Shown in pieces: positions 54,449 to 63,335 of a stretch of 64,000 nucleotides of DNA. Numbering within the stretch: position 1 is the first letter of the stretch; every line of letters begins with the position of its first letter. The notes under the pieces are model-generated. The model searched no databases and was not told the DNA's origin. It was given only the letters and a program-made list of their open reading frames with translations. The DNA is from Candidatus Enterococcus leclercqii (GTDB lineage Bacteria > Bacillota > Bacilli > Lactobacillales > Enterococcaceae). The position numbers and the translations under genes are program-made. The DNA lies in assembly GCF_009933135.1 (NCBI RefSeq), contig NZ_MAEH01000004.1, positions 1 to 64,000 of the forward strand. The letters run 5' to 3'.

Positions 54449-55453
54449 TTACTTGTTCAAATACTCTTGATAGGCCGCGTCATCATAGACCCGGTCTAAT
54501 TCACCGATGTAGGCAGTGACGTTGTCTTCCCCGACAAAGCCGCGTTTAAACTTATAAAGACCATCTGTTTCATCGATTTCGAAGATTCCGCCAAAGTCAT
54601 ACCAACGTGTGCCACGCTCTAAGCCCCACTTAATCATTTCCCATTGCATGAGATAGTTGGGCATTAAGTTGCGGTGGCTATTAGTCGAACCGCCGTACAT
54701 ATACCACGTACAGGTTCCATAGCTGAGGCATAGAGCACCGGATAGAACTTCTCCTTCATAGGTAGCCAGATAGATTCGCGCATTGTCTCCAAATGCTGCC
54801 ATTACCCGCTGGAAATATTCCAATGGTCGGTGAGTGATTCCCTGACGTGTACTCATAATTTCATGGGTATCATAGAAAGCCTTCACTGCTTCCTCGCTTT
54901 GCGACCAACTGACTTCGACCCCTTTTCTAGCCGCCAGACGAATGTTATAACGGGTTTTTGAATGAAAGCCCGCCAAGAGTTCTTCTTCGGTCTGACCAGC
55001 GGTATCCAAGCGCATGTTCATTCGCGGTTGGATTGTGGCATGGGGCTCTTTTTCCGAATTGCGAACGATGAAGCCAGCTTTTTCATAGGCTGCTTGCAGC
55101 TGCGGATCATTTAAGACTTCCGGATCACAGCGAAGCAAAAAGATATCTTCGGTCTTTTGCAAATAGCTTTCTGCTTCATCAAACATCCGTTTCACTAATT
55201 GAACATCTCGGGGATCGCAAACCGGTCCCCGATTGGCATAAGCTAATTTTTTTCCTTTGGCTGCGGTAATTGTCAAAACAGACATAGCAGCAAGGATGGC
55301 GCCGTCTTCTTCAAGGAAGAAATAAAACGGCTGCCAATTGTTTTTCACTTGGCTCCAGGCAGGATCTTGACAAGCCTGAGCATAGGGACTGTTTCTGACG
55401 AATTCGGTATAACGTGTCATTGCGGCTTCGTCATGTACATCCACCATTGGCAT
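54449..55453 (-). CDS. FemABX-family peptidyltransferase (peptidoglycan bridge)
   Basis: This 334-residue GNAT-fold protein of the Fem family has PAWSQVKNNW, a double GNAT core, FHSKTRYNIRLAARKGVEV and WYDFGGIFE near the C-terminus. Fem enzymes add amino acids from aminoacyl-tRNA to the stem-peptide lysine. It starts three bases after a D-aspartate-ligase-like ATP-grasp gene, so the two probably act on the same bridge or on alternative bridges. Confidence 0.85.
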   Translation of the reverse strand: MPMVDVHDEAAMTRYTEFVRNSPYAQACQDPAWSQVKNNWQPFYFFLEEDGAILAAMSVLTITAAKGKKLAYANRGPVCDPRDVQLVKRMFDEAESYLQKTEDIFLLRCDPEVLNDPQLQAAYEKAGFIVRNSEKEPHATIQPRMNMRLDTAGQTEEELLAGFHSKTRYNIRLAARKGVEVSWSQSEEAVKAFYDTHEIMSTRQGITHRPLEYFQRVMAAFGDNARIYLATYEGEVLSGALCLSYGTCTWYMYGGSTNSHRNLMPNYLMQWEMIKWGLERGTRWYDFGGIFEIDETDGLYKFKRGFVGEDNVTAYIGELDRVYDDAAYQEYLNK

Positions 55454-55456
55454 CGA

Positions 55457-56677
55457 TTAAGCATCTCCCTTTTTTTCAAACCATTTTTGATAACGTTCTG
55501 GATATCCTGCATAATACTTTTTAACTGCTTGATTTCGCAGCAGCGATTTATCTTCGTCATAAATCAAGGTGAAGCCGTAATTGCCTTCATTAATCAGCTT
55601 TTCAGCTTCCGCTTGCAATTTCGGGTCCTCCGTATAGGTCGTTACGACTGATTCTGGTACGCCCAGCCACAGATATTCTTTGTCACCATAGACGGTTTGC
55701 GGCACATCCTTTTCGAAGATCAAATCTTCGATAGCAGCCTGCATTAAATTACAGCCTGCCAGCGTGGTATAAAAACTAGAACGGCCTGGACGCAAGTTGA
55801 TCTCAAAGATTTTGAACTTGCCGTCACGAGGATCGTATTTCATATCAAAATTGGCAAACCCGTGATACCCAATTTTTTCCAAGAAATCTTGATATTTCTG
55901 ATAAATTTCCATGTTGGCCGTCGACTTGATTGCGACATAATTGCCCACCAAAATCGGTGTCACATCTTCTAAGTAGGGATGCCCCAGACACATCAGCTGG
56001 ACTTTACCATCTTTGCCTACATAGGCATTCAAGACGCGCATATTAGAATCTGGCCCGGGAATGAAATCCTGAATCAGCATTGTTTCTTGATAGTCGGAAC
56101 TGTAAACCGCCGCCAAAACTTCCTTTAGTTCCGCTTCATCTTTAACGATATACGCTTTTTTCTTGCCTTCAAAATCCACTTCAGCGTATTTTACGCTGTT
56201 GCTTGGTTTCACCGCCATTGGAAAACCAAAAGGACAGCTCACTTTTTGATAGTTGGTTCCATTGACTTTAACTGTGGCTGGGTGGTCCAACCCAATCTCT
56301 TCGGCAAGGTCATAGAAGTTTTCCTTCAAGATCAGCTCTTGCAGCAGGTCTTGTTGCACAAACGGCAGCGCATAGTAGTCTTTAAGGCGCTCTTGATTAT
56401 TGATGACTAATTCGGCATAACCATCACTAGCGGCAAATAAGATCAGTTTGTCATAGTGCTTCAATTGTTCGTCAGCCACGGCAATCAACGCGTCAGCAAA
56501 GTTTTCTGGCGCAGTCAATCCTTCGACGACTTGGATTTTTAATATTTTGGAATGATTGGTCATCAACAGCTTGCCTTGACCTACACAAAGGCTTTTAACA
56601 CCGTATGCCATGTGGACAGAACGGGCGATTCCGTATGCGTTGACATCCGTACCTAAAATCACTGGTAAAAAGTTCAT
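55457..56677 (-). CDS. ATP-grasp ligase, D-aspartate ligase (Asl)-like
   Basis: 406 residues with an ATP-grasp core: FPMAVKPSNSVKYAEV, MLIQDFIPGPDSNMRVL and FKIFEINLRPGRSSFY. The opening FLPVILGTDVNAYGIARS recalls the D-aspartate ligase of Enterococcus faecium, which adds D-Asp to the peptidoglycan precursor. Pairing with a Fem protein supports a cell-wall role, but substrate is inferred. Confidence 0.75.
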   Translation of the reverse strand: MNFLPVILGTDVNAYGIARSVHMAYGVKSLCVGQGKLLMTNHSKILKIQVVEGLTAPENFADALIAVADEQLKHYDKLILFAASDGYAELVINNQERLKDYYALPFVQQDLLQELILKENFYDLAEEIGLDHPATVKVNGTNYQKVSCPFGFPMAVKPSNSVKYAEVDFEGKKKAYIVKDEAELKEVLAAVYSSDYQETMLIQDFIPGPDSNMRVLNAYVGKDGKVQLMCLGHPYLEDVTPILVGNYVAIKSTANMEIYQKYQDFLEKIGYHGFANFDMKYDPRDGKFKIFEINLRPGRSSFYTTLAGCNLMQAAIEDLIFEKDVPQTVYGDKEYLWLGVPESVVTTYTEDPKLQAEAEKLINEGNYGFTLIYDEDKSLLRNQAVKKYYAGYPERYQKWFEKKGDA

Positions 56678-56803
56678 TTTGTCGGCTCCTGTTCTTTTTT
56701 ATGGTGAAAATCGCAGATACGCCTTTAAAAGAAGGCCGCGTTTTCCCAAAAATCAGCTTTAAACAGTATAACATAATTTTATGAAATTCTCAGAAAGAAC
56801 CGA

Positions 56804-57826
56804 TCAAAATGAGCGATAAACATATTGATTTTGCGGCGCTGCGATTGTCGTCACTTTTTCTGCTTGTACCATCGGCAACGTTCGGTTAAATGGCTTGTAA
56901 AAACCCGACTGAATCACGCCTTCGACTCGCACCCATTGATCATTTTTCAAGGTCTTCGTCTCTTGGGGAAGATGTACCCGCAGACCAAAAACCCCCGAAT
57001 CAGCTACACAGTGAATAATGCCGAAGCGAAAGACGAAATCCTCTTGCGCATCGTCTTGGGTCGCATGAAAAATAAAGCCTTCATAAACAATCTTACGGCC
57101 GATAAAGTCACTCGGGTAATTATAAATCAGCTCCATGACTTCCAAATAATTTTCATCGGTAATCGTCAAAGTTCCTGTGTTCCCGTATTTTTTCTGCAAC
57201 TTTTCCATCTGATTTTGATAATCTTCTTTGTTGAAATAAATACTAGTATTAGGTTGCAGGTACTGGGTCTCCATCTGAGGATCCCCTACCGATTCCTTAG
57301 CCAACGGAAATTGAAAACCTTTTGCTTCAACGATGGTGGTATTCAAAGAAACGGTGGGAAAAAATGTCCCTACGATGATCGGCAATGCTAAGAGCGCATA
57401 AGCGATGACCCGCTGATAACGTTTTTTCAGTCCATGGTCGTGCTCATCTTCTAAATCATGGGAATGATGATGATGTTCATGGTCATTTTCATGATTATCT
57501 TCATAGTCATGTGAAAGTTGTCCTTCAGGCTTATCTTGTTTGTGGTTTTCATGCTCTGTTACATCAACCTGATTGCCATTTGTCACAGTCGCAGTTTCTT
57601 TCAACTCGATGGCTGCCTCAGTTGAATTTTCTTCACTGGTCACAGCTTTGCCAGGATCTTCTTTGACCCAGAAATATAGTTGTACCAGAGCCAAAATCAA
57701 TGCCAGAACAGTCGACAAGGTGGCTAAGTATTGGTAATGCACATTGATGAACTGATCCAGTTTGCCTGTCACTTGCAGATACAACATCAACTCCACATAA
57801 CCTGCTAATATCAAAAAGCGCGCCAT
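56804..57826 (-). CDS. TIGR03943 family membrane protein (YcgQ-like)
   Basis: 340 residues with two N-terminal spans, a long acidic His-rich cytoplasmic loop (HENDHEHHHHSHDLEDEHDHG, about 115-135), a third span near 145 and a C-terminal extracellular domain with YNYPSDFIGRKIVYEGFIF and RFGIIHCVADSGVFGL. It is the partner of the permease encoded three bases upstream. The His loop suggests metal binding; the substrate of this pair is not known. Confidence 0.82.
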   Translation of the reverse strand: MARFLILAGYVELMLYLQVTGKLDQFINVHYQYLATLSTVLALILALVQLYFWVKEDPGKAVTSEENSTEAAIELKETATVTNGNQVDVTEHENHKQDKPEGQLSHDYEDNHENDHEHHHHSHDLEDEHDHGLKKRYQRVIAYALLALPIIVGTFFPTVSLNTTIVEAKGFQFPLAKESVGDPQMETQYLQPNTSIYFNKEDYQNQMEKLQKKYGNTGTLTITDENYLEVMELIYNYPSDFIGRKIVYEGFIFHATQDDAQEDFVFRFGIIHCVADSGVFGLRVHLPQETKTLKNDQWVRVEGVIQSGFYKPFNRTLPMVQAEKVTTIAAPQNQYVYRSF

Positions 57827-57828
57827 CT

Positions 57829-58893
57829 TTACACCACCAATGCATAGCCAGTCACGCAGATCATGATGATTGCCACTAGCTTCAGAATAAATTTACTGTT
57901 GAAATACCGATTCATCATCAACAGATTTTTGATATCTACCATAGGGCCGAAAACCAGGAAGGCTACAACCGGCGCCGTACCAAACAGGCTCAATAAAGAG
58001 GAGCCAATAAAAGCATCTGCTTCAGAGCACAACGACATCACCAAAGCCAATACCAGCATCACTAAAATTGCCAGCAGCTTCGATGAACCCAGCGTCAAAA
58101 GGGCCGCAGTTGGCAAATAAGTTTGCATAGCAGATGCAATCAGCGCCCCGATCATCAAGTAGCGACCGGTATCAAAAAATTCGTCTAAACTGTGCTTTAA
58201 CAAATGACTTAGCTGGCTTTGAAAGTGTCTAAATCCCATTGCAGCTGTCTTTGCTTCTGCAGCTGTCGATAACCCATTGGAAACCGCAGCCTCAACTGGC
58301 GCATCAAAATCAACAGTATCAAACAGCGCCTTCTCTGAGGTCAGCATAGAAAAAGCGGCAGTGTCGGGGTCAACCGCAGCACCAAATTCAGCAGCTGGTG
58401 TCACTTGGCAAGTTGTATTGGCAGACTGAAGAGCGGCTTTAGGCTGTTTTAAAATGTCTTGTTTGTTGAAATAAGCGAGCCAGATTCCCACGACCATAGC
58501 GACCAATACTGCACCAACAACTCGCAAGGCAGCATAACGCCAAGAATTACCAAAAGCAATATAGGTAGAAAAAATCACGATAGGATTGACAATGGGCGCC
58601 GTCAGCATAAAAGCGAAGGCCGTGTGCTGGGGCACGTCTTTTTTTACAAACTGATTGACGATAGGCACAATCCCACATTCACATGAAGGAAAGAAGACCC
58701 CCATCACGCACCCTACTGCTACCGATGCCAAGCGATTTTTTGGCAAAAAGCGTCTCACCCGCTCCGGTGTTAAAAATACGTGCAGTGCGCCCGAGATCAA
58801 ACAGCCCAATAAAACAAAGGGCAACGCCTCAATTACAATGGATAAAAAAATCATGCTCATCTGCAAAACTGAATCCGGCAAATTAGCAAACAT
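57829..58893 (-). CDS. Putative permease, UPF0718/DUF318 (YcgR-like)
   Basis: 354 residues with eight or more spans arranged as two halves. FFPSCECGIVPIVNQFVKKDVPQH and MSLCSEADAFIGSSL are the family's cysteine-containing repeat motifs. A central loop (about 155-215) is longer than usual and acidic/Ala-rich. It forms a two-gene unit with the TIGR03943 gene. AGGGAGGTTGGATT precedes the ATG. Confidence 0.85.
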   Translation of the reverse strand: MFANLPDSVLQMSMIFLSIVIEALPFVLLGCLISGALHVFLTPERVRRFLPKNRLASVAVGCVMGVFFPSCECGIVPIVNQFVKKDVPQHTAFAFMLTAPIVNPIVIFSTYIAFGNSWRYAALRVVGAVLVAMVVGIWLAYFNKQDILKQPKAALQSANTTCQVTPAAEFGAAVDPDTAAFSMLTSEKALFDTVDFDAPVEAAVSNGLSTAAEAKTAAMGFRHFQSQLSHLLKHSLDEFFDTGRYLMIGALIASAMQTYLPTAALLTLGSSKLLAILVMLVLALVMSLCSEADAFIGSSLLSLFGTAPVVAFLVFGPMVDIKNLLMMNRYFNSKFILKLVAIIMICVTGYALVV

Positions 58894-59217
58894 AATCCAA
58901 CCTCCCTGAACAGATCAACTCATGACCTGTTGTTCTTTTTATGTAAATCACTCGCTGACTACCCGCCAGACCAGCCATGCTGTCCTGACATCTCACACAC
59001 TATACCGCCGGGTTATTTTCCTGACAAGACTTTCCAGATCTTCTAAAGAAAAATTAGGAAAACCTCACGAGAAAACAGAGGTTTTGACAATAGCGACAGC
59101 AGGCTTTAAAGTGCAGATAAAGAACTGATGTGTGTTGATTCTCCCTTATAAACAACAAAACCTGCTGTCTTTGAGGCCAACAGCATTTCAGCAAACCAAC
59201 TACTCGAGGTGAATGTC

Positions 59218-59583
59218 ATGATCCCAGTAACAGATTTCAATGATGGGTTATCACAATTGGCAGCCGCAGATTTGGCAGTAGCTTATGTGTCGCTACCCGG
59301 CTGTAGCGTCTGCGTCTCAGTCAAACCACAGTTGATTCAACGCTTGTCTGATTTCAAGGTACCTATCTATCAATTCGATGCTCACCAATTACCCGAAGTC
59401 GCCGGTGAATTTCAAGTGATGACTGCTCCCGCTGTACTACTTTTTGCAAAAGGCAAAGAGGTGGATCGCCAAGCACGCTTCATCGATTTTGATCGGTTGG
59501 AAAAAAAGATTGGTGATTATCAATCTGCCGGCAATGAACCCGTTGATTATGCACAACTGTTTGGAGCCACCAAAACAGACTAA
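59218..59583 (+). CDS. Thioredoxin-like protein
   Basis: 121 residues with a thioredoxin fold. The motif is LPGCSVCVSVKP (CSVC) and the cis-Pro loop is MTAPAVLLF. No signal peptide, so cytoplasmic. CGAGGTGAATGTC precedes the ATG at 59218; a GTG at 59209 is in frame. It is divergent from the YcgR-like permease gene and convergent with rex. Confidence 0.82.
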   Translation: MIPVTDFNDGLSQLAAADLAVAYVSLPGCSVCVSVKPQLIQRLSDFKVPIYQFDAHQLPEVAGEFQVMTAPAVLLFAKGKEVDRQARFIDFDRLEKKIGDYQSAGNEPVDYAQLFGATKTD

Positions 59584-59600
59584 AGTTTTTCCTGTCACTT

Positions 59601-59660
59601 TAAAAGACCCGCTGAAAGCAGGCACTGCATACGCAGCCTGATTTTCGGCGGGTCTTTTAA
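59601..59660. terminator. Bidirectional terminator between the thioredoxin-like gene and rex
   Basis: AAAAGACCCGCTGAAA/TTTTCGGCGGGTCTTTT stem between convergent genes, with a loop that contains a second small hairpin. Confidence 0.85.
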
Positions 59661-59663
59661 CTA

Positions 59664-60305
59664 TTAGTCGGTCGCTTTTTCGTTGGCATGTAAAAAGTAA
59701 ATCAAGGTCTGCAGCTCATTGGTCAAATCAACGTTTTGGACTAAGACGCTCTTCGGTGCATGCAGACGCGCCGGTGTAAAGTTCAAAATTCCTTTGATTC
59801 CGGATTTAACCAGCTCATCGACAATCGGCTGCGAAGTTTCAGCAGGCACTGTCAAAATTGCGATATCAATTTGTTGGAGTTTGATTTGTTCGGCCATGTC
59901 GCTCAGAGGATACACAGGAATTCCGTCCACGATTCGTCCCACGATATCATCATTGACATCAAACGCTGCACTGATGCGGATAGAATTGGATTGGTGGAAT
60001 TTGTATTTCAACAGCGCACTACCCAAGTTCCCGACCCCCACCAAAGCCACGTTTGACATGTGGTCGTCGTTCAATGTTTTGGCAAAAAAGTTCATCAAGG
60101 CTTCTACATCATAGCCATAGCCGCGTTTGCCGAGCTCGCCGAAATAAGAAAAATCACGACGAATGGTGGCACTGTCCACTTGGACGGCTTCACTAAGCTC
60201 AGTAGAAGACACCTTTTGTTTACCAGAATTGTTCAAGATACGCAAATATCGATAGTACAAAGGCAAGCGTTTAGCAGTTGCCTTTGGAATAGCATGCTCT
60301 TTCAA
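59664..60305 (-). CDS. rex: Redox-sensing transcriptional repressor Rex
   Basis: Rex senses the NADH/NAD+ ratio and represses fermentative and anaerobic genes when NADH is low. The 213 residues have a winged HTH ([34 protein letters not shown], given here only as [15 protein letters not shown]) and a Rossmann domain with [28 protein letters not shown] precedes the ATG. TTGTGAATATTTTTTT (60328-60343) upstream may be an autoregulatory half-site. Confidence 0.94.
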   Translation of the reverse strand: MKEHAIPKATAKRLPLYYRYLRILNNSGKQKVSSTELSEAVQVDSATIRRDFSYFGELGKRGYGYDVEALMNFFAKTLNDDHMSNVALVGVGNLGSALLKYKFHQSNSIRISAAFDVNDDIVGRIVDGIPVYPLSDMAEQIKLQQIDIAILTVPAETSQPIVDELVKSGIKGILNFTPARLHAPKSVLVQNVDLTNELQTLIYFLHANEKATD

Positions 60306-60874
60306 AGAAAATCCTCCTCAATATGATTTGTGAATATTTTTTTGGAAAACTGACTGTCTCCTGTCAACCATTTGTCTGCAATTGATTGCTTGTTTTAACC
60401 GGCTCGCGCCACTTACAAACACAGGCCACCCTCAGTTTCCTCAGCTGGTTTCCGCTAATAACAGAGAAACCTTAGTGATTCTTATCAGTTCCGGATCATT
60501 TTTCTCAAATGCTTGACGAAAAAAGCCCCGATTATTTGTGAATTTTTCACTTGCTATCGGGATAATAACAGGATTCTTGTGAAAAAACAACAAGATTGCT
60601 CACAAACAAACCTTTTCTAAGTTTTTCCTTGGGCAGTGCCGTCGCGCCGGTCAGGAAAATATGATAGACTTACGAGGAATCCCTCGCTTGCTGATGGCTC
60701 GTCACAAAATGACGCTTTTTTTCACAAGTTAGAAGCCAATCATTACCTGCGATTGAAGGTCTGGTTAGCTAAGTGCCTAACAGTCCGTCTAAGCGACAAA
60801 AACCGCAAATTTTTGTAAACTTTTGCCGCTGAGTAGAAAGATTCCCTCATATCATAATAAAGGAACTGAAAACT
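60306..60874. other. Divergent intergenic region rex / ABC-F ATPase
   Basis: About 570 bases without a supported gene. It contains a Rex-like half-site (60328-60343) and a better Rex-like palindrome (60536-60550). ATAATAAAGGAACTGAAAACT gives the ribosome site of the ABC-F gene. Confidence 0.55.
60536..60550. promoter_or_regulatory. Candidate Rex operator
   Basis: TTGTGAATTTTTCAC is a GTGAA/TTCAC palindrome resembling Rex boxes, in the region between rex and the ABC-F gene. Confidence 0.45.
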
Positions 60875-62824
60875 ATGATTTTACTACAAACCAATCAAAT
60901 CGCTCGGCTCTTCGGGGCTGAAGTTTTATTCAAAAATATTCAACTGGAGGTGGCTGATCACTCTCGAATCGGATTAGTGGGTCGCAACGGTGCCGGCAAG
61001 TCTACATTGTTGAAGATCATTTCCGGACTAGAGGCACCGGATGAAGGAACAATTGCCAAAAACAAAACTGCCACCATGGGTTATCTAGCCCAAGATACTG
61101 GTCTGGATTCCGAGGAAACCATCTGGAACGAAATGCTGGCCGCTTTTGAAGAAGTCCGTAAAATGGAAGCTCGCCTACGTTCTTTGGAACAGGCGATTGC
61201 TAACACCCAAGACCACGCTTCAACAGCCTACACCAAACTGCTAAAGGAGTACGATCAGCTGCAGCACGATTTCACTGAGAAAAACGGCTACGGCTATGAA
61301 ACCGAGATTCGTTCGGTGCTTCACGGCTTTCAATTTGACGAAAGTTTTTACGAACAGAAGATCAATACCCTTTCCGGCGGGCAAAAGACCCGTCTGGCAT
61401 TAGCTCGTATGTTGTTGACCCGTCCAGACATCTTAATCTTAGATGAACCTACCAACCATCTGGACATTGAGACATTGGCCTGGTTGGAAAACTACTTGCA
61501 AAATTACAGTGGCGCCCTTTTAATCGTTTCCCACGACCGCTATTTTCTTGATAAAGTCGTCACGGAAATCTACGAACTCAGCCGTCACCGCATGCGTCAT
61601 TATAAAGGCAACTACAGCCGCTATCTGGATTTGAAGGCTGAACAGCTGCAAAGTGAATGGAAGGCCTATGAAAAACAACAGCAAGAAATCAATAAGCTGG
61701 AAGATTTCGTAGCCCGCAACTTGGTTCGTGCTTCCACCACCAAACGGGCCCAAAGCCGCCGCAAACAATTGGAGAAAATGGACCGCCTAGATCGTCCTCA
61801 AGGAGATGAAAAGTCTGCCCACTTTCTCTTTGAAATTGAAAAACCTTCCGGCAATGTCGTCTGTCAATTAGAAGACGCTGCCATCGGTTACAGCAAAGAA
61901 GAAATCCTCTCTGACCCAATTGATCTGGATATTCGTCGCCAAGATGCAATTGCTCTGGTGGGACCAAATGGGATTGGCAAATCCACGCTGTTGAAATCAC
62001 TGATTGGTAAATTGCCACTGCTTCGCGGGGAAGTCACTATGGGTACCAATGTATCTATCGGCTACTACGATCAAGGACAAGCTGATCTCAATAGCCGCAA
62101 GACCGTTTTATCAGAATTGTGGGATGAACACCCCGGAACACCGGAAGTAGCGATTCGCAATGTACTGGGAGGCTTCTTATTTTCCGGCGAGGATGTGGAA
62201 AAACCGATCGCCCTCTTGTCTGGCGGCGAAAAGGCTCGGGTCGCACTAGCCAAGCTGTCTATGGATAAAGAAAACTTTCTGATTCTAGATGAGCCCACGA
62301 ACCATCTGGATATAGATAACAAAGAAGTATTGGAAAATGCGCTGATTGATTATGAAGGTACGCTGCTTTTTGTCTCTCATGACCGCTACTTCATCAACCG
62401 AATCGCCTCTAAAGTCATCGAACTTTCCGAAACTGGCAGCAAACTGTATTTGGGAGATTACGATTACTATCTGGAGAAAAAGCGAGAAGAAGAAGAAATT
62501 GCCGCCATGCTAGCCGGTGAAGAAACAGCCGTAGCCCAACCTTCCAGTGGCCGACAAAACTTCCAGCAGAGTAAAGAGCAGCAAAAATTACTGCGTTCTC
62601 TGCAACGAAAAGTGACTGAAGCTGAGGAAAAAATGGCCCACTTAGAAGAAGTCATCCACCAGCTGGAACTGGCAATGGCCGATCCTAAAGTCTTGGATGA
62701 TCACCTTCAGCTCAATCAGCTGAACCAACAGCTGGAAGAGGCCCAGCAGCAGCAAGAAACCTTGTTAGAAGAATGGGAAGAGCTTTCGTTGGAATTGGAA
62801 GACTACCAGGAAAACCGCTCATAA
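60875..62824 (+). CDS. ABC-F family ATPase (translation factor, YdiF/Uup-like)
   Basis: 649 residues: two ABC domains without spans. ABC1 has GRNGAGKSTLLKI, LSGGQKTRLALARM and LILDEPTNHLDIE; ABC2 has GPNGIGKSTLLKS, LSGGEKARVALAKL and LILDEPTNHLDID. A linker with LVRASTTKRAQSRRKQLEKM and a C-terminal coiled coil (about 560-645) match housekeeping YdiF/Uup-type factors rather than resistance ABC-Fs. Acts on the ribosome. A structured repeat with terminator follows. Confidence 0.92.
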   Translation: MILLQTNQIARLFGAEVLFKNIQLEVADHSRIGLVGRNGAGKSTLLKIISGLEAPDEGTIAKNKTATMGYLAQDTGLDSEETIWNEMLAAFEEVRKMEARLRSLEQAIANTQDHASTAYTKLLKEYDQLQHDFTEKNGYGYETEIRSVLHGFQFDESFYEQKINTLSGGQKTRLALARMLLTRPDILILDEPTNHLDIETLAWLENYLQNYSGALLIVSHDRYFLDKVVTEIYELSRHRMRHYKGNYSRYLDLKAEQLQSEWKAYEKQQQEINKLEDFVARNLVRASTTKRAQSRRKQLEKMDRLDRPQGDEKSAHFLFEIEKPSGNVVCQLEDAAIGYSKEEILSDPIDLDIRRQDAIALVGPNGIGKSTLLKSLIGKLPLLRGEVTMGTNVSIGYYDQGQADLNSRKTVLSELWDEHPGTPEVAIRNVLGGFLFSGEDVEKPIALLSGGEKARVALAKLSMDKENFLILDEPTNHLDIDNKEVLENALIDYEGTLLFVSHDRYFINRIASKVIELSETGSKLYLGDYDYYLEKKREEEEIAAMLAGEETAVAQPSSGRQNFQQSKEQQKLLRSLQRKVTEAEEKMAHLEEVIHQLELAMADPKVLDDHLQLNQLNQQLEEAQQQQETLLEEWEELSLELEDYQENRS

Positions 62825-62863
62825 TTTGCCGTGACGTTTTAGCGCGAGCCGCTATTTTCAACA

Positions 62864-63012
62864 AGGGACGGTGAAAATATTCCTGTCACCCTCTTTTGAA
62901 ATGAACACTACTAAACATGAGTTACAAACATGAGTTACACTGAAAAGAAAGTCACTTCCATTAAAAAAAGTGGAGGTGACTTTCTTTTCAGTGCTAAAAA
63001 TTTCAAATACAG
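62864..63012 (+). repeat. Structured 3'-UTR repeat, copy 4, with long terminator hairpin
   Basis: This copy is on the plus strand, 40 bases after the ABC-F stop, so it keeps the same orientation relative to its gene. Elements: a GGTGA-loop-TCACC stem (62870-62890), GAACACTACTAAACATGAG, a 21-bp perfect-armed hairpin (62939-62992) and the box GTGCTAAAAATTTCAAA that also follows the hairpin in copies 1 and 2. A tandem ACATGAGTTAC duplication lies before the hairpin. Confidence 0.75.
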
Positions 63013-63335
63013 ACTTTGACACAAGAATTATCGCAACGATTTGTTAGCATCTAGTTTCTTTCTTAATCAGATGAAATGTTCACCAGTTATCGGTTAGAAA
63101 TGATTGATATCGCAGTCACACTTTCCCAGCTAGTCAAATTTAGTAAGCAAAGAACTTTGCTTGATTATCCCCATCGTTATTTGCATATTTTCAAGCTATA
63201 GGACTTTAGACTGATGCATTTTAGAACCGCTTTTGTTTCAATAGATAAGAACGGTATCTCCACTGAAAAGCAAAATTTTGCGCCACTTTTCGCTCCATTC
63301 TGTAGATAAATCAAACTTTTAAAGGAGGAAGTCCC
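63013..63335. other. Intergenic region, no gene seen
   Basis: AT-rich stretch leading to the C39-like peptidase gene. No operator or riboswitch recognised. Confidence 0.5.
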
